From the NCBI RefSeq assembly GCF_900070365.1, contig NZ_LN850107.1, forward strand, positions 1,426,001 through 1,490,000: a DNA stretch of 64,000 nucleotides. The letters run 5' to 3'. A program made the position numbers and the translations under genes. Source of the stretch: Alloactinosynnema sp. L-07 (GTDB lineage Bacteria > Actinomycetota > Actinomycetes > Mycobacteriales > Pseudonocardiaceae). Under the pieces are notes generated by a model. It did no database searches. It saw only the letters and a list, made by a program, of their open reading frames with translations, and had not been told where the DNA came from. Below, piece after piece: positions 41,969 through 49,731 of this stretch. Within the stretch, counting starts at the first letter, position 1. Each line of letters opens with the position of its first letter.

Positions 41969-42667
41969 ATGCCGGTTACGGACGAGGCGATCGAGAAGAT
42001 CAAGGACATGATCGTCAGTGGGGAGCTCGGCCCTGGCTCCAAACTGCCCCGCGAGGCCGACCTGGCCGAACGACTGGGGCTGTCCCGCAGTTCGCTGCGC
42101 GAGGCGGTCAAGGCGCTGTCGCTGATCCGGGTGCTGGACGTCCGCCAGGGCGACGGCACCTACGTGACCAGCCTGCAGCCCACCCTGCTGCTCGACGCGC
42201 TGGGCTTTGTCGTGGACTTCCACCAGGACGCGGCCGTGCCGCACTTCCTGGAAGTCCGCCGGATCCTCGAACCCGCCGCCACCGCCATGGCCGCCACCGA
42301 GATGTCCGACGCCGACATCGCGGGCTTGCGCCGCGTGCTGGCCGAGCTGTCCGACGACGCCTGCGTCGAGGAACTGGTCGCCAACGACCTGGAGTTCCAC
42401 CGCCGCATCGCCACCGGCTCGGGCAACCCGGTGCTGTGCTCGTTGATAGTGGGCGTGTCGGGCCCTACCGCCCGAGCCCGCGTCTGGCGCGGCCTGACCA
42501 GGGACGGCACGGTCCAGCGCGCCCGCGAGCAACACGCGGCCATCTGCGACGCGATTGAGGCACGCCAGCCGGAGATCGCCCGCGCGTGGGCGACGGTGCA
42601 CGTGGCGGACGTGGAGTTATGGCTGCGCGACGCACCCGCCTCGGCGCTGACCTCGGGTGCGCCCTGA
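41969..42667 (+). CDS. FadR-subfamily GntR transcriptional regulator
   Basis: 232 residues. Winged HTH (IEKIKDMIVSGELGPGSKLP, ADLAERLGLSRSSLREAVKA, QGDGTYVT) and a helical FCD effector domain with the Asp and His residues (NDLEFHRRIA; REQHAAICDAIEA) that bind a metal and a carboxylate ligand. Likely senses a sugar acid or lactate-like molecule. Contains a TTA codon at 42617. Possible targets are itself, the lactonase gene and the sugar ATPase. Confidence 0.93.
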   Translation: MPVTDEAIEKIKDMIVSGELGPGSKLPREADLAERLGLSRSSLREAVKALSLIRVLDVRQGDGTYVTSLQPTLLLDALGFVVDFHQDAAVPHFLEVRRILEPAATAMAATEMSDADIAGLRRVLAELSDDACVEELVANDLEFHRRIATGSGNPVLCSLIVGVSGPTARARVWRGLTRDGTVQRAREQHAAICDAIEARQPEIARAWATVHVADVELWLRDAPASALTSGAP

Positions 42668-42699
42668 CCTCGCACCCCAGGCCGGCAAGTAAAGAACGT

Positions 42700-42751
42700 T
42701 TGACATCATGTCTGTGTTGCTTTACCTTGAGTGATGTCAAGTTTGCTTTAC
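42700..42751. promoter_or_regulatory. Operator region of the small membrane protein/XRE operon
   Basis: TTGACATCA (42700-42708) and TGATGTCAA (42732-42740) form a perfect 9-bp inverted repeat. TTGCTTTAC occurs twice directly (42717-42725, 42743-42751), and its reverse-complement core GTAAAG lies at 42689-42694. A short A/T-rich segment in GC-rich DNA. Likely binding site of the XRE regulator in this operon. Confidence 0.6.
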
Positions 42752-42763
42752 AAGGGAGTGGTC

Positions 42764-43189
42764 GTGGCGGTCGAAGAGAAACGCGCGTGGATCATGGCCG
42801 TGGTCACGGTCTGCGCGTACGCGGTCTACGCCGCGATCGTCCTGGGGCGGGCGGGTGACGTTCCCCTGGTCGACGTGTCCTATGTGGCGCCGATGCTGTG
42901 GAGCATCGGCGCGGCCATCGTGGCATCGATCGTGCTGCACATCGCGGTCTCGATCGCCTCGCCGGACCCGAACAAGCGCGATCAGCGCGACCGGGAGATC
43001 GGCCAGTTCGGCGACTACGTCGGCCAGTCATTCGTCGTCATCGGCGGGGTGACGGCGTTGATCCTGTCCTTCGTCGAGGCCGACCACTTCTGGATCGCCA
43101 ACGCGGTCTACCTGGCGTTCGCGCTCTCGGGAATCCTGGGATCGGTGGCCAGGATCTTCGCCTACCGCAAGGGGTTCCAGGGATGGTGA
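42764..43189 (+). CDS. Four-helix membrane protein, XRE-associated
   Basis: 141 residues from GTG 42764 with AAGGGAG upstream. Four hydrophobic segments (around residues 9-29, 40-62, 79-100 and 108-128). The pattern small membrane protein followed by a coupled short XRE regulator is widespread in actinobacteria and firmicutes; its function is unknown. The downstream XRE gene overlaps by 7 bp. Confidence 0.8.
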   Translation: MAVEEKRAWIMAVVTVCAYAVYAAIVLGRAGDVPLVDVSYVAPMLWSIGAAIVASIVLHIAVSIASPDPNKRDQRDREIGQFGDYVGQSFVVIGGVTALILSFVEADHFWIANAVYLAFALSGILGSVARIFAYRKGFQGW

Positions 43190-43416
43190 AGTCGACCAAG
43201 GTCACCAACACGATCCGTGCGCTGCGGTTCGCCCACGGGGAGATGACGCAGGCCGACCTGGCCACCAGGGTCGGCGTCACCCGACAGACCATCATCGCCA
43301 TCGAGCAGGGCCGCTACTCGCCGTCATTGGAGATGGCGTTTCAGATCGCCCGCGTGTTCAAGGTGCCCCTCGATGACGTCTTTCAGTATCCGGACAGTGT
43401 GGGAGAGGCACCGTGA
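43183..43416 (+). CDS. XRE-family HTH regulator (short)
   Basis: 77 residues from ATG 43183. A complete HTH_3 domain: KVTNTIRALRFAHGEMTQAD, then LATRVGVTRQTIIAIEQGRY, then SPSLEMAFQIARVFKVPLDD, ending in VFQYP. It is flanked by coupled genes on both sides (the membrane protein and an MDR oxidoreductase). Such short XRE proteins usually repress their own operon; the repeats at 42700-42751 are the likely site. Confidence 0.9.
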   Translation: MVKSTKVTNTIRALRFAHGEMTQADLATRVGVTRQTIIAIEQGRYSPSLEMAFQIARVFKVPLDDVFQYPDSVGEAP

Positions 43417-44381
43417 AGGCGATAGTCCAGGACAGATACGGGTCGACGGACGCTCTTGAGTTCCGCGACATCGATACCCCGACCCCAGCAGACGGCGAGG
43501 TACTCCTGCGGGTCCACGCGGCGGGCGTCGACCCGGGGGTCTGGCACCTCATGACCGGACTTCCCTACCTGGTCCGCTTCTTCGGCTACGGAGTGCGCAA
43601 ACCGAAGGTCCGCGTCTGCGGCCAGGACGTCGCGGGCCGGGTCGAAGCGGTCGGCAAGGGCGTCACCCGGTTCAAGCCGGGAGACGAGGTGTTCGGCACC
43701 TGCACGGGCTCATTCGCCGAATACGCGTGCGGCAGGCAGGACCGCCTGGCCCGGATCCCGGCGAACCTCCGCGCCGACCAAGCCGCGGCCGTACCCGCCT
43801 CCGGTCTGAGCGCACTGCAAGGCCTTCGTGACCTCGGAAAGCTCCAATCAGGACAGAAAGTCCTGATCATCGGCGCCGCGGGCGGCGTGGGCACCTTCGC
43901 CGTCCAACTGGCCAAGGCGTTGGGCGCCGAAGTCACCGGCGTATGCAGCGCGACCAAGGTCGACCTGGTACGGTCCCTCGGCGCGGACAAGGTGATCGAC
44001 TACACCAAGGACGACTACGAGTCAGGCCGGTACGACCTCGTCCTCTCCACCGGAGGCAACCGGTCCCTGTCCGAACTCCGACGCGCTCTCACCCCAACTG
44101 GCACCCTCGTCATCGTCGGCGGGGAAGGCGGCGGACGGTGGCTGGGCATGATGTCCCTGATATTCAAGGCGACGGCGTTGTCACCCTTCGTGAAACACAA
44201 CATCCGAAGCCTGATGTCGGTCCCACACGCGGAAGACCTTGAGGCGCTGCGGGAGTACATTGAGGACGGAACAGTCATGCCGATCATGGACCGTACCTAC
44301 TCCCTCAACGAAGCCGCCGAGGCGATCAATCGTGTCCACAACGGACAATCCCGAGGCAAGGTAGTCATCACAACCACCTAA
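43413..44381 (+). CDS. NAD(P)-dependent MDR oxidoreductase
   Basis: 322 residues, GTG start overlapping the XRE stop. Zinc-free medium-chain reductase: GroES-like start (MKAIVQDRYGSTDALEFRDI) and Rossmann motif VLIIGAAGGVGTFAVQLAKA. The type reduces quinones or alkenals with NAD(P)H. As last gene of the three-gene operon it could be an oxidative-stress output. The substrate is not known. Confidence 0.9.
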   Translation: MKAIVQDRYGSTDALEFRDIDTPTPADGEVLLRVHAAGVDPGVWHLMTGLPYLVRFFGYGVRKPKVRVCGQDVAGRVEAVGKGVTRFKPGDEVFGTCTGSFAEYACGRQDRLARIPANLRADQAAAVPASGLSALQGLRDLGKLQSGQKVLIIGAAGGVGTFAVQLAKALGAEVTGVCSATKVDLVRSLGADKVIDYTKDDYESGRYDLVLSTGGNRSLSELRRALTPTGTLVIVGGEGGGRWLGMMSLIFKATALSPFVKHNIRSLMSVPHAEDLEALREYIEDGTVMPIMDRTYSLNEAAEAINRVHNGQSRGKVVITTT

Positions 44382-44527
44382 CAACGATGGCCACCCGACG
44401 CGCCCCTCGTTGTCACTCTCCTGCCATCGGCAGCCCACCCAAGGCTCCAGTTTCCTTAAACCGCAACACAACAACGCCACCCAAGCCCCAACCGACCGCT
44501 TTCCACCAGCACCCCGTCCTGGCCATC

Positions 44528-44617
44528 TTTAACATCCGATCGGCGGTGTCAAGGGTCGGCTTGCCGATCGCGCAGCGACGCCGCAGGCGCCCTTGACGCC
44601 GTCGATCGAATGTTAAA
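44528..44617. repeat. Inverted repeat with 28-bp arms
   Basis: 44528-44555 pairs with 44590-44617 (outer ends TTTAACAT / ATGTTAAA, inner ends GTCAAGGG / CCCTTGAC) with about three mismatches; loop about 34 bases. It lies in the gene-free 44382-44768 interval between convergent genes. It may be a terminator or a small repetitive element; the long A/T-ended arms are unlike simple terminators here. Confidence 0.7.
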
Positions 44618-44656
44618 CGCTCGGGCTAGGGGAGCGACCCCCGCCGTTGTGCGCCA

Positions 44657-44700
44657 ACGAGTGTACTCGTTCGTTGAGCGACGACGAGTGCACTCGTTCG
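44657..44700. repeat. Two tandem palindromes ACGAGTRYACTCGTTCG
   Basis: ACGAGTGTACTCGTTCG at 44657-44673 and ACGAGTGCACTCGTTCG at 44684-44700, each self-complementary in its first 14 bases (fully so in the second), repeating every 27 bp. They look like protein-binding sites, yet no gene starts nearby. Confidence 0.7.
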
Positions 44701-44733
44701 GGCTTCGGAGGACGAGGGTGCTGGGGGGAGTGC

Positions 44734-44750
44734 GGGGACCTTCGGTCCCC
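44734..44750 (-). terminator. Terminator hairpin of the TPR-LuxR gene
   Basis: GGGGACC-TTC-GGTCCCC, perfect 7-bp stem and three-base loop, 19 bp beyond the stop of the leftward LuxR-type gene. No U-tract. Confidence 0.65.
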
Positions 44751-44768
44751 ACAAGCAAAGGACAAAGA

Positions 44769-46292
44769 TCAAATGCCGCTGGGGCGGGTGACCAGGCCGT
44801 GGTCGAAGGCGTAAGCCGCTGCTGCTGTTCGTGAGCTGACGTTGAGTTTGAGGTAGATGTTGGCCAAGTGCCGTGCCACGGTCTTGTCGCTGAGGACCAG
44901 GGCGGCGGCTGTCTCTCGGTTGGTTTTGCCTGCTGCGACTAGCAGTAGGACATCCAGCTCTCGTGCGGTGAGGCCGCTGGGTGGGGTGGACGGTGGGGCA
45001 ACACCGAGGGTGGTCAACGTCGTGGTGGCTGCGGCTTGTTCTCGGTCGCTTGCGTCATCGTCCCCGAGAGCCTTGTAGGTTTGGGCCAGGAGTAGTCGGA
45101 CTCGGGCGCAGTCGTGAGGTGCCTCCAGGTTTCGCCATCGCGTGCAGGTTCGGCGCAGGATCGGGAGGGCTTCTTCGGGGTTGCCCTCGGCGAGTAGGAC
45201 GGCTCCCTGTGCTTGCCAAGCCATGGCTTCCAGGCCGGGGCTGACATAGTGGGCCGCCGCCTCCATCAGTTCGTCAGTGGCCTTTCGGGCTACATCGATT
45301 GCTCCAGCGGCAATCGCGATGTCCACGGCCGCCGCGCAGAGGCGCACCCGGGCGAGTAGGCCGCTGTCTTCGGCGGTCAGGGCGGACTGTATCGATCGGA
45401 GGGCGACGTCGGTGCGGCCCTGGGACAGTCGGAGCAGGGCTAAGCCGGGTTGTGGGTCGCGGCCCAGTTCGTGGGCTTGGAGGTAGGCCTGTTCGGCACC
45501 CGCGTGGTCCTGGCGCAGGCGACGGGCTTCGCCGATGACGTAGTGGGCTTCGGCGGCGGATGTGGCGATGACTCCGGCCAGGTCGGTGCCGGTGCGCTGG
45601 GCGTCGGTTTCCGACTGGGCCCATTGTCCGCTGATCTGACGTAGTTGGGCCTGGTGGACGCGGCAGATGCCGGTGAAGACGACCGCGTTCGACTGGTCTG
45701 CGCACCACTGGCCGAGTGCCTGTGTCCATCGGCGCATTCGGGGCAGGTCGACAAGTTCGTGGCAGATCTCGATCATTCTGCAGTACAGGTGGCCCGCCCA
45801 GACCGGGTGCAGGCCGCCGCCGAGTATCGCGGCGATCGCCTGGTCGGCCTGGGTGAAACCCTCGGTCAGGTGGCCTTTTCGGATCAGGGCGCGGCCCTCG
45901 GCCATCGTCGCGGCGGCTACCAGGCTTGGGTCGCCGAATCGTTTGGCGGCGGCGCTGACCTCGCGGGCGCCGGAGACGACCGCGTCGAGGTCGGGGCTGG
46001 TCTCGACCTCGGCGAGGAAGCGGAGGTAGGTGCTTTCCAGACAGTCCGGCTCGTCGCGCAGCAGTAGGGCCGCGCGGTTCATCCACGTCTCGCAGCGGGC
46101 CTCGTCGCCGCGCATGAACAGCAGGCCTGCCAGGTCCAAGGCGGCCATGGCCGCCGGACGGGTCATCCCGGCCTGTTCGTGCCCGTGAAATGCCGCTTCC
46201 GCGGCGGCGAGGGCCTCATCGACGTTGCCGACCCACCATTCGGCGTCGCCCATGGCGCTCAGGTCGGTCGGGCTGGGGTGCGCTCCGGTCAT
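44769..46292 (-). CDS. TPR-containing LuxR-family transcriptional regulator
   Basis: 507 residues from ATG 46292 (a GTG at 46346 is also in frame). Residues 1 to about 430 are helical TPR-like repeats; the end is a LuxR/GerE HTH (GLTARELDVLLLVAAGKTNR, then ETAAALVLSDKTVARHLANI, then YLKLNVSSRTAAAAYA). No ATPase P-loop, so it resembles the C-terminal part of LAL/MalT-type proteins without the NTPase domain. It diverges from the WXG100-calpain operon across 197 bp and is the natural candidate to control it. Confidence 0.88.
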   Translation of the reverse strand: MTGAHPSPTDLSAMGDAEWWVGNVDEALAAAEAAFHGHEQAGMTRPAAMAALDLAGLLFMRGDEARCETWMNRAALLLRDEPDCLESTYLRFLAEVETSPDLDAVVSGAREVSAAAKRFGDPSLVAAATMAEGRALIRKGHLTEGFTQADQAIAAILGGGLHPVWAGHLYCRMIEICHELVDLPRMRRWTQALGQWCADQSNAVVFTGICRVHQAQLRQISGQWAQSETDAQRTGTDLAGVIATSAAEAHYVIGEARRLRQDHAGAEQAYLQAHELGRDPQPGLALLRLSQGRTDVALRSIQSALTAEDSGLLARVRLCAAAVDIAIAAGAIDVARKATDELMEAAAHYVSPGLEAMAWQAQGAVLLAEGNPEEALPILRRTCTRWRNLEAPHDCARVRLLLAQTYKALGDDDASDREQAAATTTLTTLGVAPPSTPPSGLTARELDVLLLVAAGKTNRETAAALVLSDKTVARHLANIYLKLNVSSRTAAAAYAFDHGLVTRPSGI

Positions 46293-46489
46293 GGCATCCG
46301 TCCCAAGGGGACTTCTGAGTATCGCAGCTCCGTCCGGCCTGTCCACCGATCCGCCGGTCAGGGCAAATGGCCAGGCCGCCTTGGCGGGCCGGGCGGCGAC
46401 CCGGTAGGTATGTAGGTGGCGTGCCGCCGGGAACGAGATCGGCCGGGCGTGCGTCGGAAGCGAAACAGAGTCGGAGTTGGGGGTAGCAC

Positions 46490-46789
46490 GTGGTCGCCCA
46501 GATGGACGTCGGCGAGGTCCGCAGGATCGCGCGGGAGGCGCGCGCGGAGTTGGGGGCCGTCCCGCCCGCGACAGAGGGCGAGGCGCAGGTCAAAGCCGGG
46601 ACCGCGCTGTTGCGCCACGAAGGTGCCACACCGACGCTGAACACGATGGCCGAGCGGCTGCAGGAGGCGCTGGCCGAGCTGTCAGCACTCACCGGTGACG
46701 TCATCGACGCCCTCGGCAAGTCCGCCGACCTGCTCGGCGACACCGAGAAGGCCAACACGCACAGCCTCAGCACCAGGAAGGTCTCGTGA
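46490..46789 (+). CDS. Small helical WXG100-like (type VII substrate) protein
   Basis: 99 residues, GTG start. Predicted as two long amphipathic helices separated by a short turn, with helix 2 around TLNTMAERLQEALAELSALT, i.e. the size and shape of ESAT-6/CFP-10-type proteins, but with no Trp and so no true WXG motif. It overlaps the next gene, a WxG-calpain fusion, by 4 bp. By analogy with ESX pairs it may be the secretion partner of that protein's N-terminal domain. Assignment rests on size, helicity and neighbour. Confidence 0.6.
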   Translation: MVAQMDVGEVRRIAREARAELGAVPPATEGEAQVKAGTALLRHEGATPTLNTMAERLQEALAELSALTGDVIDALGKSADLLGDTEKANTHSLSTRKVS

Positions 46790-48489
46790 CCACGCCCGGG
46801 CCGTGGACGTGGGACCTCGTCCTGATCTCCGAGCCTGAGGGCGGCCACCAGGCCGCCGCCGGGTTCGCCGCGATGGCCGCCTCCGCGAACGGCATCACCA
46901 GCGTCATCGACAAGCTGGAGCGTGTCCCGTGGGAGGGCCCGGCCGCCGAGGCGTACCGCGCCTACCTCAGTGACCTGCGCGGCGTCGTCCTGCGGACCAT
47001 GACCGTGGCCGAGGACAGCCAGCACGCCACCGTCGGTGCCACCGGCACCTTGGACGCCCTGCGCACGCCCGCGACGGAGACCGCCGACGAGCTCAACCGG
47101 TTCCAGGCCGCCGTCGACCAGATGAACGGGCCGAACAACGACGACCTGGACTTCATCGAGGTCACCCAGGTCGCGGTCATGCGCGGTCAGGCGATGGGCG
47201 CGCTGGGCCGGGTTCGCGGCCAACGCGACGAGGCGCTCAACCTGCTCACCGACCTGGTCAAAGCCCAGGAGGAAACCCTGCTCACGCTGCGCCCGCCGCG
47301 CGGACCGGACGCCTCGCGGATCACCGACCCGGTCGAGCGCGCCGCGGTGGAGGCGCTGTCGGGCGAGGTCAACCAGACCCTCGACAAGGCGGGCGACACC
47401 GATCGCGCGCGCGACTACGCCGACAAGATCAACCAGGCGGACAACGACTACGCCCGCAGGCTGCTGTTGCTGCAGGCCGCCGACGACCTCAGCGCCGCCG
47501 AACTCGACTACCTGCTCGACCACCTCGACACCGACGCGCTGCACAACGCGATGGCCACCGACTTGCTGCCCTTCGGGGGCGGACCGGAGGACAGCGCGGC
47601 CCAGCGCGAGTTCTACAACAAGATCGCGGGCAAGGTCGACCTCGACACCCTCAACGGCCTGGCCGACCAGCTGCCCGAGGACTACTGGCACCCGAATCCG
47701 TACAACGACGTGCCCGAGCTCGGCGACGACCTGCGCCCGGACGGCACCAACCTCAGCTGGCAGCCGCTGCCCGACGCGGGCAAGCCGGTCACCGCCGACA
47801 CGATCGACCCCAACGATGTCCAGCAGCGCGGTCTCGGCGACTGCCACCTGCAGGCCACGCTGTACTCGCTGGCCGGCACGCCGGAGGGTAGGCAGCAACT
47901 GGCCGACAACATCCAGCTGAACCCCAACGGCACCTACACCGTGACGCTGTACCGCAACGACGGCACGCCGGTCCCGGTCGTGGTCACCCCCGACACCCCG
48001 GTGCAGCGCAACGGCGCGGGCTGGCAGTCGACCTACGACGGCAACCAGGCCAACTGGGTGCAGCTCTATGAGAAGGCGCTGGCCCAGACCAACGCCGAGC
48101 TGTCGCAGCAACCGTCGATCGAGAGCGGCCACGGCCAGAACCAGGAGCGCGGCTACCCCGGCCTCAACGGCGGCTTCCCCGAAGAGGACATGGCCAGGGT
48201 CACCGGCGAGCGCCCCGAGAAGGTCGACAGCCCCAACGTCACCGACGACCAGCTGCGCGAGTTCGAACGCGACGGCAAGCCGGTGACCGTCACCATCCTG
48301 GGCGAGGAGCCGTACCAGGACCCCAGCGGCACCAATCTCGTCAACAATCACGTGTACTCGCTGGAGCGTGTCGACTGGAGCACCAACCCGCCGACCGCGC
48401 ACCTGCGCAACCCGTGGGGCAGCGAGCACATCGCGATGCCGCTCAACGACCTGCGTGCGCACACGACGTACATGACCGTGGGGAAGTAG
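46786..48489 (+). CDS. WxG-domain protein with C-terminal calpain-type (C2) cysteine peptidase
   Basis: 567 residues, GTG start. The N-terminal 110 residues are a helical WXG100/LXG-like domain with W49-E-G51 in the turn (VPWEGPAAEAYRAYL). A helical linker follows to about 330. The C-terminal domain matches the calpain core: QQRGLGDCHLQATLYSLAGT with catalytic Cys353, NNHVYSLERVDW with His522, and HLRNPWGSEH with Asn542. There is no signal peptide; the N-terminal domain is the likely type VII export signal. It sits between a small WXG100-like protein and two small candidate inhibitors. Proposed role: exported protease effector. Known bacterial calpains are rarely characterised. Confidence 0.85.
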   Translation: MTTPGPWTWDLVLISEPEGGHQAAAGFAAMAASANGITSVIDKLERVPWEGPAAEAYRAYLSDLRGVVLRTMTVAEDSQHATVGATGTLDALRTPATETADELNRFQAAVDQMNGPNNDDLDFIEVTQVAVMRGQAMGALGRVRGQRDEALNLLTDLVKAQEETLLTLRPPRGPDASRITDPVERAAVEALSGEVNQTLDKAGDTDRARDYADKINQADNDYARRLLLLQAADDLSAAELDYLLDHLDTDALHNAMATDLLPFGGGPEDSAAQREFYNKIAGKVDLDTLNGLADQLPEDYWHPNPYNDVPELGDDLRPDGTNLSWQPLPDAGKPVTADTIDPNDVQQRGLGDCHLQATLYSLAGTPEGRQQLADNIQLNPNGTYTVTLYRNDGTPVPVVVTPDTPVQRNGAGWQSTYDGNQANWVQLYEKALAQTNAELSQQPSIESGHGQNQERGYPGLNGGFPEEDMARVTGERPEKVDSPNVTDDQLREFERDGKPVTVTILGEEPYQDPSGTNLVNNHVYSLERVDWSTNPPTAHLRNPWGSEHIAMPLNDLRAHTTYMTVGK

Positions 48490-48493
48490 GACG

Positions 48494-48763
48494 ATGAACG
48501 ACTTCACCGAAAGCGTGGGCGCCCCCCAGGGACTGCTGGTCCCCCTCGGCGGCGTCGCGACCGACCCGGACGGCGTCAACTACGCCGTGGCGTCCATCGA
48601 CGGCGACAACGTCGAACTCCGCTGCTGGCGCGGGGAGGAGAGCGCGACCGTCGTGCGCGCGGTCAAGGGTGTCCCGGTGCGGATCGGAGAGCAGGACGTG
48701 CTGATCTCCGCGGTGCTGACGGAGGAGGGCAAGCGGCCATGGGTCGTTCTCGGACCGGCCTGA
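48494..48763 (+). CDS. Small cytoplasmic protein, candidate immunity protein
   Basis: 89 residues, ATG four bp after the calpain gene. Predicted beta-rich (GLLVPLGGVATDPDGVNYAV; NVELRCWRGEESATVVRAVK), no signal or membrane segment, acidic. No family I recognise with confidence. Tight spacing behind a putative toxin and its small size suggest a role in neutralising the peptidase inside the cell, which is inference from position only. Overlaps the next gene by 25 bp. Confidence 0.6.
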   Translation: MNDFTESVGAPQGLLVPLGGVATDPDGVNYAVASIDGDNVELRCWRGEESATVVRAVKGVPVRIGEQDVLISAVLTEEGKRPWVVLGPA

Positions 48764-49170
48764 TCGCCGCCCTCGGCTGCCTGCTCGCCCTCGCCGGGTG
48801 CGGCGGGACGGAGACACCCGCCGACCCCGTCGCTGTCTCGACGACGACTCCGTCTCCCGATGTCAAGCCCAGCGGCTACCAGTTGCCGCAGGGCGAGTCG
48901 ACGGAACTGTTCACGGGCAAGACCGGCACGGTCACAGTAAAGGTGGGTGACGTGCTCGTGGTGCAGCGCACGCGGGAGGTGCGCCAGCGTCCCGATAGGA
49001 CGGTGCTGGTCCTGGCCGAGTCCCGGGCCGACGGCAAACTCGTGTTCCAGGCCATCGCCGCGGGCCGCACGTCGCTCTACACGGAGGACCCGCGCCGCGC
49101 GCCGTGCTCGTCGACGCCGTGTCCGCCGGGCGTGGGCGCCCCGCCGAGCGTCACCGTGGAGGTCAAGTAG
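48739..49170 (+). CDS. Lipoprotein of the calpain operon
   Basis: 143 residues from ATG 48739. Signal peptide with lipobox LALAGC, acylated Cys21. The mature domain looks all-beta (GTVTVKVGDVLVVQRT; LVFQAIAAGRTSLYTEDP) with two cysteines (APCSSTPCPPG). The VGD/strand/GRTSLY spacing recalls the chagasin-like (I42) immunoglobulin-fold inhibitors of cysteine peptidases, but the inhibitor loops NPTTGY and RPW are not present, so this is a weak resemblance. Being on the outer face of the membrane it could guard against the exported peptidase. Confidence 0.65.
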   Translation: MGRSRTGLIAALGCLLALAGCGGTETPADPVAVSTTTPSPDVKPSGYQLPQGESTELFTGKTGTVTVKVGDVLVVQRTREVRQRPDRTVLVLAESRADGKLVFQAIAAGRTSLYTEDPRRAPCSSTPCPPGVGAPPSVTVEVK

Positions 49171-49675
49171 GTCGATCGAGGGCGCGCAGAGTGGTGTCGA
49201 TGATCTCGGCCGGGCTCATGGCGACGTCCACCTCGACGCCCGGTTCGTCGGGGGCGAGGGGCTGCAGGTCGGCCAGCTGTGAGTCGAGCAGGCGCACCGG
49301 CATGAAGTGTCCGGCGCGGCCGGTCATCCGGTCGGCGAGCAGCGCGCGGTCCCCGTGCAAGTGCAGGAACCACACCTGGTCGGGCGCGGCCTGCCGCAGC
49401 AGGTCGCGGTAGGAGCGTTTGAGCGCCGAACAGGTCACCACCCCGCCGCCGGTCCGCGAGTGCTCGGCGACCCAGTCCGCGATGGTGGCCAGCCAGGGCA
49501 GGCGGTCGCCGTCCGACAGCGGGATCCCCGCGCTCATCAGGGCGATGTTCGCCGGTGGATGGAACTCGTCGGCCTCGGCCAGGGGGACGCCGAGTCGCTC
49601 GGCGAGCAGGGCGGCCACGGTGCTCTTGCCCGCGCCAGACACACCCATAACGACCACAACCGTGTGCTCTTTCAT
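49163..49675 (-). CDS. gntK: Gluconokinase
   Basis: 170 residues. Phosphorylates gluconate to 6-phosphogluconate with ATP. P-loop VMGVSGAGKST, ADEFHPPANIALMSAGIPLS, DRLPWLATIADWV and CSALKRSYRDLLR are diagnostic of the GntK/IdnK family. Monocistronic here; it overlaps the convergent lipoprotein gene by 8 bp. It may use gluconate formed by the lactonase at 41 kb. Confidence 0.95.
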   Translation of the reverse strand: MKEHTVVVVMGVSGAGKSTVAALLAERLGVPLAEADEFHPPANIALMSAGIPLSDGDRLPWLATIADWVAEHSRTGGGVVTCSALKRSYRDLLRQAAPDQVWFLHLHGDRALLADRMTGRAGHFMPVRLLDSQLADLQPLAPDEPGVEVDVAMSPAEIIDTTLRALDRPT

Positions 49676-49731
49676 GGCGATCAGTAAAAGTGGCGGTCAC
49701 ATATTTGTCACCTGAGTGGGAGGGTGGACCC

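Noticed and set aside
44657..44700. CRISPR-like array
   Set aside because: There are only two copies, each self-palindromic, with a 10-base gap; no spacer pattern and no cas gene.
46216..48579. 787-codon minus-strand frame opposite the calpain operon
   Set aside because: Val/Gly/Arg-rich shadow without motifs, while the plus-strand genes carry clear catalytic motifs, ribosome-binding sites and overlaps.
49690..49731. CRP-like site before the second amidohydrolase
   Set aside because: GTCAC appears as a direct repeat rather than the TGTGA-N6-TCACA dyad.
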